From NCBI GenBank assembly GCA_947628305.1, contig CANQZG010000008.1, forward strand, positions 62,001-126,000: a stretch of 64,000 bases of DNA, given 5' to 3'. A model generated the notes under the pieces. It did no database searches. It saw only the letters and a program-made list of their open reading frames with translations, and was not told the DNA's origin. A program made the translations under genes and the position numbers. Source of the stretch: an uncultured Muribaculaceae bacterium (GTDB lineage: Bacteria > Bacteroidota > Bacteroidia > Bacteroidales > Muribaculaceae). Below, one piece after another: positions 33,899 to 43,962 of this stretch (position 1 is its first letter; each line of letters opens with the position of its first letter).

Positions 33899-36604
33899 TC
33901 AGGGCTGTACTTTGCTTGCGGCGATCGCTTTTGCGCGAAGTTCGCTTACGACCGTCTTGTAGTCCGCTTCGATTTGCGGGTTCTTCAGCGTGCCGTACGC
34001 GAGGACGAATTCCGATTTCATCGCGCGCGTCAGGGCTACGTAGTACATACGCTTGTCCTCTTCGGACATCGCGCTGTCGTTTCGGTAGATGACGACGGTG
34101 TTCTGGAACTCAAGTCCCTTCGCGGAGTGAATGGTGGACAGGATGAAGTTTGCGTCCTTGACTTCATCAGACGTTTTCTGTTCCGCGTTGCGGGCGGACA
34201 GAAGGGCTTGGTGGACCGCGTTGACGCTGATTTCGAAGTCAATCAGCGTTTCTTTGATGTTATCAAAGAAGTCGCGTGCGGAGATCTGTCCGTTATCGTA
34301 CTGATGGTACCAGCTGGTAACGGGGACGATATACTTGGTTTGCCAATCGCCGAGCATTTTCTGTGCGAACGGAAGCGCCTTCGCGGAATCTCTTACGAGA
34401 TACGGCAGGCGGTTCGTGATGGCGTGCGCGATCGTTACCATGCTGTTTGCCGCGGGTGCGAACCGGATCTCGTCCCAGTATTTGCGGATGAATGTCGTGA
34501 AGATGGCGCTGTCGTATTGCTTTTCCGGAACGAGCGTGACGATTTTCTTTCCCGGATATATCGTCTGCAGGGTCTTCTGGATCTTATAGACGTTGTTGCG
34601 GGTGAAGGCGAGGAAAGCGACCTGTTCGCCTGCGGCGAGCTTGGCGTCGATGAACGCCTTGGCGTTCTTCGCAAGACTCGGTCCCATCGCTTCGTCCCAG
34701 TCGCCGATCTTCGACAGCTGTTCGTAGTGCAGATGGACCTTGTCGCGGAAGGATTGCTCGGTGACGTTCGCAAGCGAGTTCGCCTGCAGTTGGATGTTGG
34801 CGAATTGATTCGCCTCGATGTTGCGAAGCATGACGTTGGCGAAGTCGAGGATCTCTTGGTTCGAACGGAAGTTGATCTGGAGCGGGTAGGTCGCGAAGAC
34901 GCCGGAGCTTTCGAGGATGTTCATCGCCATCGGGTTCGCGGCGCGGAACGCGTAGAGCGTCTGACTGCAGTCGCCTACGATGAACAGGCTTTCGTTGTGC
35001 TTGTCGACGTATTTCAGCGTGTAGATGAACTCAAAGATCGAGTTATCCTGTACTTCGTCGAGGATCAGGTACTTGGAGCGGACGTTGTCCGGTTCCTGCA
35101 GTTCGCCGATCTTCTGATAGCAGATGATGATTTCCAGCGCGAGCGTGGTCATTTGCGTCTTGTTCAGAATGTCGATGACTTCGTCGTAGTGCTCTTCGAT
35201 GAAGTTGTTCATGCGGGTGTACCCGGCTTTTTCGTCGAACTGCATCTCGCGGATGATGGACTGGAACTTGTCGACGACATCGGTCCGTGTGGTCGGATAG
35301 AGGATGCTGATCTGGTTGTCCAGCGTCGTCAGTCCGCACAGGCGGTGCAACGGGAAATTCACGCTGTAGATCGTGTGGATCATCGTTGCGATGGTCATCG
35401 AGTGGACGCCGGGGTTGCGATTGGTGATGTTGTCCGCGGCGGCGTTCGTGAAGGAAAGGACGGTGATGTCGTCGCGGTTGACGCCGGATGTGATCATAAA
35501 GTCCATTCTCTGCATGATGGTGTGGCTTTTGCCGCATCCTGCGCCTGCCTGTACCAGCACGAGGGGTTCCGCCGTTGATACGGCGTTCTGCTGTTCGCGG
35601 GACAGCTTCCGGAATCCGGCGGGGAGCTTCTTCGGGTCGGTTTCCGGCGTGAACGTCTGGATCTTCGATTTGTTCTTCGAGAGGTTCTCCAGCGTGTCCG
35701 AAAGGAGCAGGTTCATGTTGGATTTGCAGAGACGGGTCGCCTCGGTTGCCGGGAGTTCGCGCTTGATATGATCGTAGATCTTGCGGTAGATCTCCAGCGG
35801 CACTTGATAGTTTTCCATCGCCGGGAATATCGTTTCGCCGAGCGTGACGCACATGTTGAAGTCCGTCTTTGCTTCTTCGATGGCGTATCCGATGTCTTTG
35901 TCGATCGTCGTCTGCCAGCGTTCGGACAGCCTGCAGATCTCGTTGTAGAGATTGTAGTCGGTGAGATAATCGTCATAGGCTTTCCGGTCGTCATGACTGG
36001 TGCGATAAGGCGCCCTGTGCGCATTGTATATCAGCGCGACACCGCTGTTGAACAGATTGGCGATTTCCTGCGGATCGGCGGGGTTGCCGATCTTTTGGAC
36101 GAAGGCGTTCTTCCCGATGACGTACTGCTGATTTGTGTTGCCAACTTCTTGGAAGTACAGTTTGCGAAGATAGCCGACGAATGTGCGGCGGTTGGCGCCG
36201 TTCTGCGCCTTGGTCTCTTCGATGACGATGCACTCCGGTTCGACAGAGCAGATCACGTTGATCGCGGGAAGCGCGGCGACCGCGCTGTAGGTCGCGACGG
36301 TAACGCTGTTGCCCGGGTCGGGCGGGTCGATGCGCGCGCCGTTGCAGTAGATCGGTTCCAGATTGACGTTGATGTGCTTGACGACACAGCCGTTGTTCGA
36401 CGTCGTGCGCTTGCCGTAGATGTTCGTGGTGTACGGATTGTAGATGTTCACGCCGGATTGGACGACGGCGAGCGGGTTCAGGTTCTCGTTCAGCAGACCG
36501 GTCTTTTTGCCGTTGCCGGTCAGGTCGCCGGAGAAGAACTTCGGCGTATAAGTCTTTTTGACGGTCGTCGCGTTTGCGACGAGGTCGTTCAGTTTGATAG
36601 GCAT
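33899..36604 (-). CDS. UvrD/Rep-like SF1A helicase with long N-terminal extension
   Basis: 'LSREQQNAVSTAEPLVLVQAGAGCGKSHTIMQRM', 'YLILDEVQDNSIFEFIYTL', 'NFILSTIHSAKGLEFQNTVVIY', 'YVALTRAM'. Confidence 0.85.
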   Translation of the reverse strand: MPIKLNDLVANATTVKKTYTPKFFSGDLTGNGKKTGLLNENLNPLAVVQSGVNIYNPYTTNIYGKRTTSNNGCVVKHINVNLEPIYCNGARIDPPDPGNSVTVATYSAVAALPAINVICSVEPECIVIEETKAQNGANRRTFVGYLRKLYFQEVGNTNQQYVIGKNAFVQKIGNPADPQEIANLFNSGVALIYNAHRAPYRTSHDDRKAYDDYLTDYNLYNEICRLSERWQTTIDKDIGYAIEEAKTDFNMCVTLGETIFPAMENYQVPLEIYRKIYDHIKRELPATEATRLCKSNMNLLLSDTLENLSKNKSKIQTFTPETDPKKLPAGFRKLSREQQNAVSTAEPLVLVQAGAGCGKSHTIMQRMDFMITSGVNRDDITVLSFTNAAADNITNRNPGVHSMTIATMIHTIYSVNFPLHRLCGLTTLDNQISILYPTTRTDVVDKFQSIIREMQFDEKAGYTRMNNFIEEHYDEVIDILNKTQMTTLALEIIICYQKIGELQEPDNVRSKYLILDEVQDNSIFEFIYTLKYVDKHNESLFIVGDCSQTLYAFRAANPMAMNILESSGVFATYPLQINFRSNQEILDFANVMLRNIEANQFANIQLQANSLANVTEQSFRDKVHLHYEQLSKIGDWDEAMGPSLAKNAKAFIDAKLAAGEQVAFLAFTRNNVYKIQKTLQTIYPGKKIVTLVPEKQYDSAIFTTFIRKYWDEIRFAPAANSMVTIAHAITNRLPYLVRDSAKALPFAQKMLGDWQTKYIVPVTSWYHQYDNGQISARDFFDNIKETLIDFEISVNAVHQALLSARNAEQKTSDEVKDANFILSTIHSAKGLEFQNTVVIYRNDSAMSEEDKRMYYVALTRAMKSEFVLAYGTLKNPQIEADYKTVVSELRAKAIAASKVQP

Positions 36605-36631
36605 ACTGTTTACTCTCCTGTTCTATTGTTG

Positions 36632-38464
36632 TCAGATGACGGTGCCGTAGACTTCTTTTTCGATGAATTTCTCAACGGCAGAGCGTGCGGAACGCGCGCC
36701 GAGTTTCGGCACGTAGTTTTCTTTGACGAGTTCGTCCACGGCGTCGTCCGGGATGATCGCCGGAAGCGTTACGCGGCTGTTTTCCGCACGGATGCGGGCG
36801 GATTCCTCCGCGTAGATGCTTTGCAGGATCTCGCGGTAGACGTCCTCGGTCATGTCATTGAAGGTGACGATGGTGCCAAAGCGTCCGATCAGTTCCGTGC
36901 GGAAGCTCTTCGAGAGGTCGTTGACCGTAGACTGCAGGTTTTCGCCTTTGGAAGACGTGAAGCCGATGCTTGCGGACTTGTTCGTGTGCGACGCGTTGGT
37001 GGTGGCGATGATGATGGACTTCGAGAAGTCGATCGTCTTGCCTTTGTTGGTTTTGATGATGCCTTCTTCAAGAGCCGACATGAAGAGCGCCTGAACGGAC
37101 GGGTCGCACTTTTCGAACTCGTCGAGCAGGATGACTTGATACGGGTTCGTTTCGAGGCAGTCAAAGGGAAGCTCCGCGTTGCTGTCTGAGCCGACGTAGC
37201 CCGCCGGGGAACCGATGATGCGATTGATGGACGCCGAAGAGTGATATTCCGTCATGTTCAGCATGATCGGCTTGTTGCCGGTGAGGACGTCCGCAAGAAT
37301 CTTGCAGATCTCTGTTTTGCCGACGCCGGAGGCGCCCGCAAAGACCATGCTGACAGGCTTTTTCTTTGGGAAGAGATTTCCGTCGATGCGCCGGACCTTC
37401 TCAATAAGCAGGTTCACGACGTGGTCTTGTCCTTTGATGGAAGAGAGCCGTTGACGGAGCTCGTCGAGGTCGGTTGTTTCTTTCTTGGCGTTTCCGGTCA
37501 GCAGACGGAGCGCCGTCTGCCGGATGCGTGCTTCGGTGATGGGGATCAGCGGTATCGAAGCGAGCGCGGCTTTTAGCGCGGGGTCTTTCTTTGCGGCTTC
37601 TTCCTGTTCTTTGCGCTTCAGGATCGCGTCGGCGCAGGCTCTGTCGAGCAGGGTGATGGCGTTGTCGGGGCGGTGGTTGCCCGCCGTGCCGAAGCTGTTT
37701 GCCATGCGTACGACGGTTTCGAACGTGTTGTCGTCGAGCGCGATGCGGTTCGCGTAGTGCGTGAAGAAGCTGTTCTTCATGGTCTTCAGGACCTCGACTG
37801 TCTGCTCGTTTGTGAGTTCGTCGACGAGGATGCGCGTGAACCGGCGGTTGAATGCAGGGTCGTTCATGAGGTTCTTGGCTTCCTGTACGGTCGTCGCGCC
37901 GATGACGCGGATGTCGCCGCGCGCAAGGGACGGCTTGAGGATCTGCGCGATCTTGCCGTAGATCTGATTGTCGCCGACGAGTTGGTGGATCTCGTCGACG
38001 AAGAGGATCACATGGTTGTCGGGGTCGGTCGCGAAGTCGACGACGGCTTTGACTTTTTCTTCCAGCTGTCCGACGAAGGACGAGCCTGCGACGACGTTTG
38101 ACAGCGGCAGTTCGAAGATCTGCATGTTCTGCAGTTTGTTCGGCAGGAGCGGATCGTCCGTCGCGATGCGGCGGGCAAGATCTTCTACGATTTTTGTCTT
38201 GCCGACGCCCGCTTCGCCGATCAGGAGCGCGTTTGGTTTGAATTTGCCGATCAGTACGGATTCAAGCTGTTTGATGACGGCGTCACGGAAAAGGATCGCG
38301 TTGCCGGAAGCGAACTTCGCGTTGTAGCTGATCAGGAAGTCCATCGGGTCGATGGCGTCGCCGCCTGCATGATCGAAGGGGGTTCCGCTTCCGGGCGTTC
38401 CTGTGGGAGTTCCGGGCGGGAAACCGTTGCCGCTGTTTCCGCCGGAGAAGTCGTTAAGTGCCAT
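36632..38464 (-). CDS. ClpA/ClpB-like double AAA+ ATPase
   Basis: 'LIGEAGVGKTKIVEDLARR', 'GSSFVGQLEEKVKAVVDF...VILFVDEIHQLV', 'VFAGASGVGKTEICKILADVL', 'VILLDEFEKCDPSVQALFMSALEEG'. Confidence 0.85.
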   Translation of the reverse strand: MALNDFSGGNSGNGFPPGTPTGTPGSGTPFDHAGGDAIDPMDFLISYNAKFASGNAILFRDAVIKQLESVLIGKFKPNALLIGEAGVGKTKIVEDLARRIATDDPLLPNKLQNMQIFELPLSNVVAGSSFVGQLEEKVKAVVDFATDPDNHVILFVDEIHQLVGDNQIYGKIAQILKPSLARGDIRVIGATTVQEAKNLMNDPAFNRRFTRILVDELTNEQTVEVLKTMKNSFFTHYANRIALDDNTFETVVRMANSFGTAGNHRPDNAITLLDRACADAILKRKEQEEAAKKDPALKAALASIPLIPITEARIRQTALRLLTGNAKKETTDLDELRQRLSSIKGQDHVVNLLIEKVRRIDGNLFPKKKPVSMVFAGASGVGKTEICKILADVLTGNKPIMLNMTEYHSSASINRIIGSPAGYVGSDSNAELPFDCLETNPYQVILLDEFEKCDPSVQALFMSALEEGIIKTNKGKTIDFSKSIIIATTNASHTNKSASIGFTSSKGENLQSTVNDLSKSFRTELIGRFGTIVTFNDMTEDVYREILQSIYAEESARIRAENSRVTLPAIIPDDAVDELVKENYVPKLGARSARSAVEKFIEKEVYGTVI

Positions 38465-38638
38465 AGTGTGTATCGTCCTTTCTGCTGTATTTCTATGTAA
38501 AAATCGAATTTCGTTCTGTCTGACGGGACAGACGTTTTCAAAGGTCACCCCGTATTTTTGCCCGGGGCGCGGCGCGGGCAAAAATGCCGTAGTCCTTGCG
38601 TCGGGGCGACGCGTAGGAAAGAGACGCCTCCTGTCCGG

Positions 38639-40291
38639 TTAGAACAGGAGGTGTTTGCGAACTTTCGGATCGTTTGCCATCATCGACCTGCAGAAGTCTT
38701 CGGCACATTGTTTGATCGTATCGTAGTTCATGTGCGAGCAGGGCGCGTAGTACAGGTTGATCGGATGCTTGAACGAGTGGTTCGGCGCGGTGTACTCGAA
38801 GTCCGTAATGAGAAGCGACAGCTCTCTTTTGCGTTTCGGGTTCGCTTCGATGAAGTTCCAGATCTGTTCGTAATCCGTGCCGCCGGATACTTTCGGGATG
38901 CGCTGGAACTCGCGGTAGACGGCTTCGATGCTTTTGTCACGGACGCGCAGGTGCGTCGTCTGACTCATGATATGGCTGAAAGAGTTGAAGTACAGGTTGA
39001 CGTTCAGTTTCTTTGCCATGATGATGCAGGCTTTGATAGCGTCCTGATAGTTCCGTTCGGAGATGGATCCGCTGGTGTCGACGTACAAGTGGATGTCCGG
39101 CTTGTATTTGACGGATACCATTTTGCCCATCTTGTTGAAGTCGTCGGGATCGCGCCGGTTCGGACGCTGAAACGACATTTTGACGGATTTATAGCTGTTT
39201 TCGGATTTCGCGACGGTTTCCATCTTGGATATGACGCGCCGGACGTAACGGGTAAGGTCCGCGGTGGTCGGCGCTGTTTTGCGGAACCGCAGGTTCGCCG
39301 CGCGAATGGCGTCATCGGTCGTTTTGCGCGATGCGAGCGCCGCCGCCTGCTTGATCTTGTTCAGGCTGCGGATCTTTGCGGTGAGGCGCTGCAGCTTCTT
39401 GTTGGATACCATCTTGATGGGCATTTGCGCCGCCTGCTTGATCAGGCTCCATTCGTCGGCGATCTCTTTCGCCGTCGCCTTGGCGTGTCGCTCGACGTTG
39501 ATGAAAACGAGGTTTTCGGGGATGAAGAGCTGTCCTACGTCGAACGGCATGCAGCCGAACTCGGCGCCGGATACGACGCGCGTGTAGTCCATCAGGCTCG
39601 CGACGATATAGCGCGCGAAACTGCTGGGGTCGTTGTTGCTGTTGGAATCGTTGCGGAGCTTCAGCGATTCGGTAAGCCCTTTCAGGCTTAACGACAGGAA
39701 CTGTCCGACGAGCGTGTTGGTGTCCTGCGGCAGGACGGCGGACATCATGGCGTGCTGTTTGGTCAGCCATGCTTTGAAGTCTTCGAATGTGTTTTCGCAC
39801 GAGAAGTAGAACGCGAGCGTTTCGCTTCGCGTATAATACGCCATGGTAGCGAACCATTCATCGTAGGTGGTCTGTCCCGCAAGGAATTTCTTTGCGACGG
39901 GGATCACGTCCGTGCTGGGCGTGTAGATGGTGTTGCCGTCGGGCTCGTCGAGTCCGGCTTTGACAGCGGATTGGATGGCGAAGAGCTCGCGCATGGAGAG
40001 GTTCGTCTTATCGTCGAAGCTGACGAGCGTCTTTGCGAGGATCGTTTTCAGCGCCGTCTGCGGGGCGGCGAGGAACGCGTCGTCGCAACAGTCGAAGACG
40101 TACTGCACGATCTCGTCGTCTGTGATCGTATGCCCGTTTGTGCTCATGATGACGTTCGCGGATGCGACGAGGGGCGTGAACAGCGGCGCGACGATGGTCG
40201 ACTTGACGAGTCCGTGCGGATCGAAGTCCTTGGTGTAGACGTCCCGGTAGATCGGCGAGAGGTCGACGGGCTTTTGATTGGAGATGTTCAT
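38639..40291 (-). CDS. VWA-domain protein
   Basis: MIDAS-like 'IHLYVDTSGSISERNYQDAIKACIIMAKK', 'VSGGTDYEQIWNFIE', 'LLITDFEY'. Confidence 0.8.
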   Translation of the reverse strand: MNISNQKPVDLSPIYRDVYTKDFDPHGLVKSTIVAPLFTPLVASANVIMSTNGHTITDDEIVQYVFDCCDDAFLAAPQTALKTILAKTLVSFDDKTNLSMRELFAIQSAVKAGLDEPDGNTIYTPSTDVIPVAKKFLAGQTTYDEWFATMAYYTRSETLAFYFSCENTFEDFKAWLTKQHAMMSAVLPQDTNTLVGQFLSLSLKGLTESLKLRNDSNSNNDPSSFARYIVASLMDYTRVVSGAEFGCMPFDVGQLFIPENLVFINVERHAKATAKEIADEWSLIKQAAQMPIKMVSNKKLQRLTAKIRSLNKIKQAAALASRKTTDDAIRAANLRFRKTAPTTADLTRYVRRVISKMETVAKSENSYKSVKMSFQRPNRRDPDDFNKMGKMVSVKYKPDIHLYVDTSGSISERNYQDAIKACIIMAKKLNVNLYFNSFSHIMSQTTHLRVRDKSIEAVYREFQRIPKVSGGTDYEQIWNFIEANPKRKRELSLLITDFEYTAPNHSFKHPINLYYAPCSHMNYDTIKQCAEDFCRSMMANDPKVRKHLLF

Positions 40292-40322
40292 AGCGTGACT
40301 CCTTTCCGGTTAGATTTTGTTG

Positions 40323-40352
40323 CTTCCCCTCGCGTCGGGCGAGGGGAAGCGT
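40323..40352. terminator. Strong intergenic hairpin (terminator or mRNA stabiliser)
   Basis: gcttcccctcg cgtcggg cgaggggaagc, 11-bp stem. Confidence 0.5.
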
Positions 40353-40363
40353 TGCGTTTGCCG

Positions 40364-41602
40364 TCAGGCGTTGACGGATAAGACGACGTCAAGCGTTTCG
40401 GCGATGTGCGTTTTGCTTGCGATAAGCGTTTGGACGTTCTGCGCGTCGAGCTTGTCTTCCGAAGAGAGCTTCATCAGCACTTTCATGTCGGAAGGCGTGA
40501 TCGTCTCGATATGCGGCGCGAGCGCGCGGATGAACGCCACGTTGTCCTGCTTTTCGTACAGCAGGTAGAGAAGCGTGCCGGACTTTTCGTTTTCAGACAT
40601 GTTCTCGATGAATGCGTTGAGGACGGTCATGTCGGAGCACGCTTTGAACTCGTCGTAGCAGGTCGGCTTGCCGACGCTGACTTGTGCGGACGTCGACCCG
40701 AGCGTCATGACGCCGGATGCGATCTCGGCGAGCAAAAGCATTGTGAACTGGGTTTTGCCGACGAACCCTTCGAGGATCTCCTGCAGAAGGGATACGTCTT
40801 CGCCGTCGCGCTGGTATGTGTTGCTGGTCCATGCGAGCAGTTGTTCTTGCGTGCATTGGTTCAGCCAACGGGATACGCCCGTGATGGTTCTCGGCGTTGT
40901 GATCTGGTTCATTTCATCGCCGTCGTCGATGATGTCCTCGATGGAAAGATCCTGATCGTCGTCTTCATCGTCGTCCTTCTTTCCGTTATCGGCAACGGCT
41001 GCTGTCTTGCAGAAGAGCAGGTTCGGATGCTGCTCCAGCACCTTGCGGACGAACGGATTCAGGTTCTGATCGAGACCGAGGAAGGTGTCGATGTCGGGTC
41101 TTACGTGGAACAGGACGAAACGAGAGACGCTTGCGGTGTCCAGCGCTGTAATGTTGCCCTTGTCGTTGCCCGCGATGACGACCTTCAGGTTCGACGGCAG
41201 CTTTTTATTGCCGATGCTCCGCATCGTCGGTATGGACAGCGCTTCAGAGGTGACGTCAGGCGTAGTCCTGTTCAGTTCGTCAAGGAATAGGATCGGCGTT
41301 TCGCGCGGGTTCTCGAGGGCGTACTCGATGGCGTTGTGGATGACTGCGTGCGGGTAGAACTCCTGCTTGTAGTCCACGACGTTCCCGTCCTTGTCGGTGA
41401 TCGGCACGAGGCGTGCGCCGGTGAGGTCGGCTTTGTCGGCGAGCTGGTTGCAGGCAAGTGTGAAGCACTTGGTGTGCCGGGAAGTCGCGAGGGCTTCCAG
41501 CCACGAGGATTTGCCGATGCCCGGTTCGCCCAGAAGCATCGGGATCAGATTGTTATCGAGACAGTTGTTGACGACGTCGGTCAAGTCTTGGTTGAAAAGC
41601 AT
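40364..41602 (-). CDS. MoxR-like AAA+ ATPase
   Basis: 'LLGEPGIGKSSWLEAL', 'DLTGARLVPI', 'ETPILFLDELNRTTPDVTSEALSI', 'VVIAGNDKGN'. Confidence 0.85.
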   Translation of the reverse strand: MLFNQDLTDVVNNCLDNNLIPMLLGEPGIGKSSWLEALATSRHTKCFTLACNQLADKADLTGARLVPITDKDGNVVDYKQEFYPHAVIHNAIEYALENPRETPILFLDELNRTTPDVTSEALSIPTMRSIGNKKLPSNLKVVIAGNDKGNITALDTASVSRFVLFHVRPDIDTFLGLDQNLNPFVRKVLEQHPNLLFCKTAAVADNGKKDDDEDDDQDLSIEDIIDDGDEMNQITTPRTITGVSRWLNQCTQEQLLAWTSNTYQRDGEDVSLLQEILEGFVGKTQFTMLLLAEIASGVMTLGSTSAQVSVGKPTCYDEFKACSDMTVLNAFIENMSENEKSGTLLYLLYEKQDNVAFIRALAPHIETITPSDMKVLMKLSSEDKLDAQNVQTLIASKTHIAETLDVVLSVNA

Positions 41603-41991
41603 TTTCTTTACGGTCCTTTCTTGTTTAGTTTGCGGCGGCGGTCGCCGGAGCGGAGGCGCGGACGGCTGTGCCGTTCCGAACGAAGAAGGCGTCAAGCAGG
41701 TCGTAGGCGTTCAGGGCTTCTTCTTCGTATTCCCGAATACGCGCCTGCAGGCATTCGTCTTCTGTGGTCAAGGTCTGTTCTTGGGTTTGCGTCATAGTGA
41801 TGGCTCCTTTGCTTTTTTTATAGTTTTTTTTTTTGTAAAACAGCGCTTTCTCGATATAAGAGAAAGAACGTCAATGAGTTTCCCGGTTTTTGTCCGTTTT
41901 CACGATACGGGCAAAAACTTTTTCAAAACTATTGCAATTGGATCCATTTTGTGGTATACTGTTAATACCCTATATAGAAGGAGTCCGGTTT

Positions 41992-42582
41992 ATGACAGGT
42001 AAAAGCCATCTGTTGTGCAACGCATCGGTCGCTGTTGCGACCGGAAGTTTGTTGTGGCGTTCCTGTCAGTATCCTGACGCGTCAGCGTTCAATCAGGCGT
42101 TCGGCGAGTTCTTTTATGTCGTCGCGGAGTTTCTGCAAGGGGATCATATGTCCCCGATGTGGCTCTGGTGGACGCTTGCGGCGTTCTTGTTTGTCTTGGG
42201 GACGCTGTTGCCTGATTGCGACACGAAAAGCTCGATGATCGGTCGTGTCTTTCATTTACCCTTTGAGCATCGAACGTGGACGCATACGATCTGGGCGCTT
42301 GCCCTGTGTTATGCGTTTGCGTGCTTTGTGCAGGTGGGTTTTTATTTGTTTGCCGGATATGCGCTGCACTTGATCTTCGATGCGTTTTCTTACGGCGGTA
42401 TCTGCTGGTTCTATCCGTTGTCGCGGTATCGGACGTATCCGAACGGAGCGCGGGTGAAGAAGCGGCATGTGTTCCGCTTATATCGCACCGGGCAACGATC
42501 GGAGGGGATCTTCGACGTTGTGGTGTTTACGGCTTGCGCCGTCGTCGTTGTGACGACGGTCGCCTCTGTCGTAGGCATATAA
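41992..42582 (+). CDS. YdjM-like membrane-bound metal-dependent hydrolase (DUF457 type)
   Basis: 'MTGKSHLLCNASVAVATG', 'LGTLLPDCDTKSSMIGRVFHLPFEHRTWTHTIWAL', hydrophobic segments. Confidence 0.8.
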   Translation: MTGKSHLLCNASVAVATGSLLWRSCQYPDASAFNQAFGEFFYVVAEFLQGDHMSPMWLWWTLAAFLFVLGTLLPDCDTKSSMIGRVFHLPFEHRTWTHTIWALALCYAFACFVQVGFYLFAGYALHLIFDAFSYGGICWFYPLSRYRTYPNGARVKKRHVFRLYRTGQRSEGIFDVVVFTACAVVVVTTVASVVGI

Positions 42583-42614
42583 AAAATCGTCCCGCCCGAT
42601 CGGGCGGGATTTTA
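42581..42614. terminator. Bidirectional terminator
   Basis: aaaaaatcgt cccgcccgatcgggcggg atttt. Confidence 0.8.
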
Positions 42615-42635
42615 CATGGGGAATCGTTGCGTGCG

Positions 42636-43430
42636 CTATGCGTCGGTCGCCGAGGCGAACGGTTCGTGATGGCTGTTCAGCCACATCTCGCAGATGTTCG
42701 CTCTGTTGCTTTCGTTGCTTAAGCAGATGGCGGAGAACACGTCCGTCGGGGCGCCGCACACGATGCCGTCGTCTGTATGTCTGATGCGGATCTCGTCGCC
42801 GGTATCGCCTTTGTAGTCGGCGACGAGCGTTTCTTCTCTGAGAAGGTCGTCGACGATGCGGCGCATGTTATCGTGACGGACAAACGCGTTGCGGATGGTC
42901 GCGACGATCTGCAGCAGAGAGTCTTCGTCGTAGTGATTCTCAAGGCTAACGATCGCGGCGGCGTTGCTGCACAGGAAGCGTTCGTCGGTATGCTCGATGA
43001 ATCGTTCCAGCTCGGCGAACCGTTCGGCGTCTTCTTTGTCGCGCTGTTCGAACGTCGTTTCGCCGTTCTCCGGGTCGCGCCGCAGGAATTGTTCTTTGCG
43101 CGCTTCCCGGTCGGCTTTCAGGTAGACGACGTAGACGGCTTCGGTCGGGACGGCTTTGCAGACGGCGTCTATGCCGGAAGGCTCGACGATGATGACGTCG
43201 GACTTGTCGATCTCTTCTTTCGTGAGGAAGTAGTCGTATCCTTGTATCTTCACGGGCGCGACGGCGGCGTATCCTTCGGCGGATTCGACGAAGTGATGTC
43301 CTCGTTCGTCAGGCGTGCGCTTGGGTCGCGTCGTGTAGCTTTCGGCGCGGCGATAGCCGTAGGCTTCGTTGAGGGCGGTCGCGACGGTGTCTTTGCCCGT
43401 GGCGGATTTGCCGACAAGTATGAGTTTCAT
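42636..43430 (-). CDS. Guanylate-kinase-like P-loop nucleotide kinase
   Basis: 'MKLILVGKSATGKDTVATALNEAYGYRRAESYTTRPKRTPDERGHHFV'. Confidence 0.7.
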   Translation of the reverse strand: MKLILVGKSATGKDTVATALNEAYGYRRAESYTTRPKRTPDERGHHFVESAEGYAAVAPVKIQGYDYFLTKEEIDKSDVIIVEPSGIDAVCKAVPTEAVYVVYLKADREARKEQFLRRDPENGETTFEQRDKEDAERFAELERFIEHTDERFLCSNAAAIVSLENHYDEDSLLQIVATIRNAFVRHDNMRRIVDDLLREETLVADYKGDTGDEIRIRHTDDGIVCGAPTDVFSAICLSNESNRANICEMWLNSHHEPFASATDA

Positions 43431-43448
43431 ATGTGGTTTGTCCTTTCG

Positions 43449-43943
43449 TTATTCGTTGAAGAGCGCTTTGAGTTCTTCTTCGGTGTCGATGCGTTTACCG
43501 TCCGCGTAGAGCGGTTTGCGGTTGCGGATCAGCTCGACGCCCATTTCACAGTACCAGACGCGAAAACGCGTTAAGGTCTGTTTTGTCGCCGTCCATTTCC
43601 GGTTGATGCTGAACTGCAGTTCGTCTCCCGTGTCCGTGACGGTCATCGAAAGCGTTTGGTTTTCGAGGATGGGATAGGTGACGCCGTCGCCGAACGTATG
43701 CTTTCGCCAGTCGGCTGTGCGGATGGCGCGGCGGAAGCGATGCTTCATGCCTGTCTGCAGACTCTCAATGAGGTAAGCGACGCCGAAGTCCGTGAGCGTT
43801 TTGTCGATTTCGTATTTGCCGCGGTCGTCGCGGCAGTTGCGCATCAGTTCCGACTTGTTCGGATCGTATGTCGGATGTTTTGCGCGGGATATTTTCTTCA
43901 GGTAGACGTAGTCTTCCTGTTTGATGCAAATGGTCTGCAACAT
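43449..43943 (-). CDS. Uncharacterised protein
   Basis: ORF in - strand operon with upstream RBS. Confidence 0.6.
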   Translation of the reverse strand: MLQTICIKQEDYVYLKKISRAKHPTYDPNKSELMRNCRDDRGKYEIDKTLTDFGVAYLIESLQTGMKHRFRRAIRTADWRKHTFGDGVTYPILENQTLSMTVTDTGDELQFSINRKWTATKQTLTRFRVWYCEMGVELIRNRKPLYADGKRIDTEEELKALFNE

Positions 43944-43962
43944 GAGCGGTAGCTCCTTTCTG

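Noticed and set aside
33896-39691. Long + strand ORFs (560, 473, 377 aa) over the UvrD/ClpB/VWA region
   Set aside because: Val/Asp/Arg-rich antisense shadows; - strand frames have Walker and MIDAS motifs.
41849-41869. CTTTCTCgatataaGAGAAAG palindrome as an operator for the divergent MoxR/YdjM promoters
   Set aside because: Single short inverted repeat with no second copy seen; not enough to call an operator.
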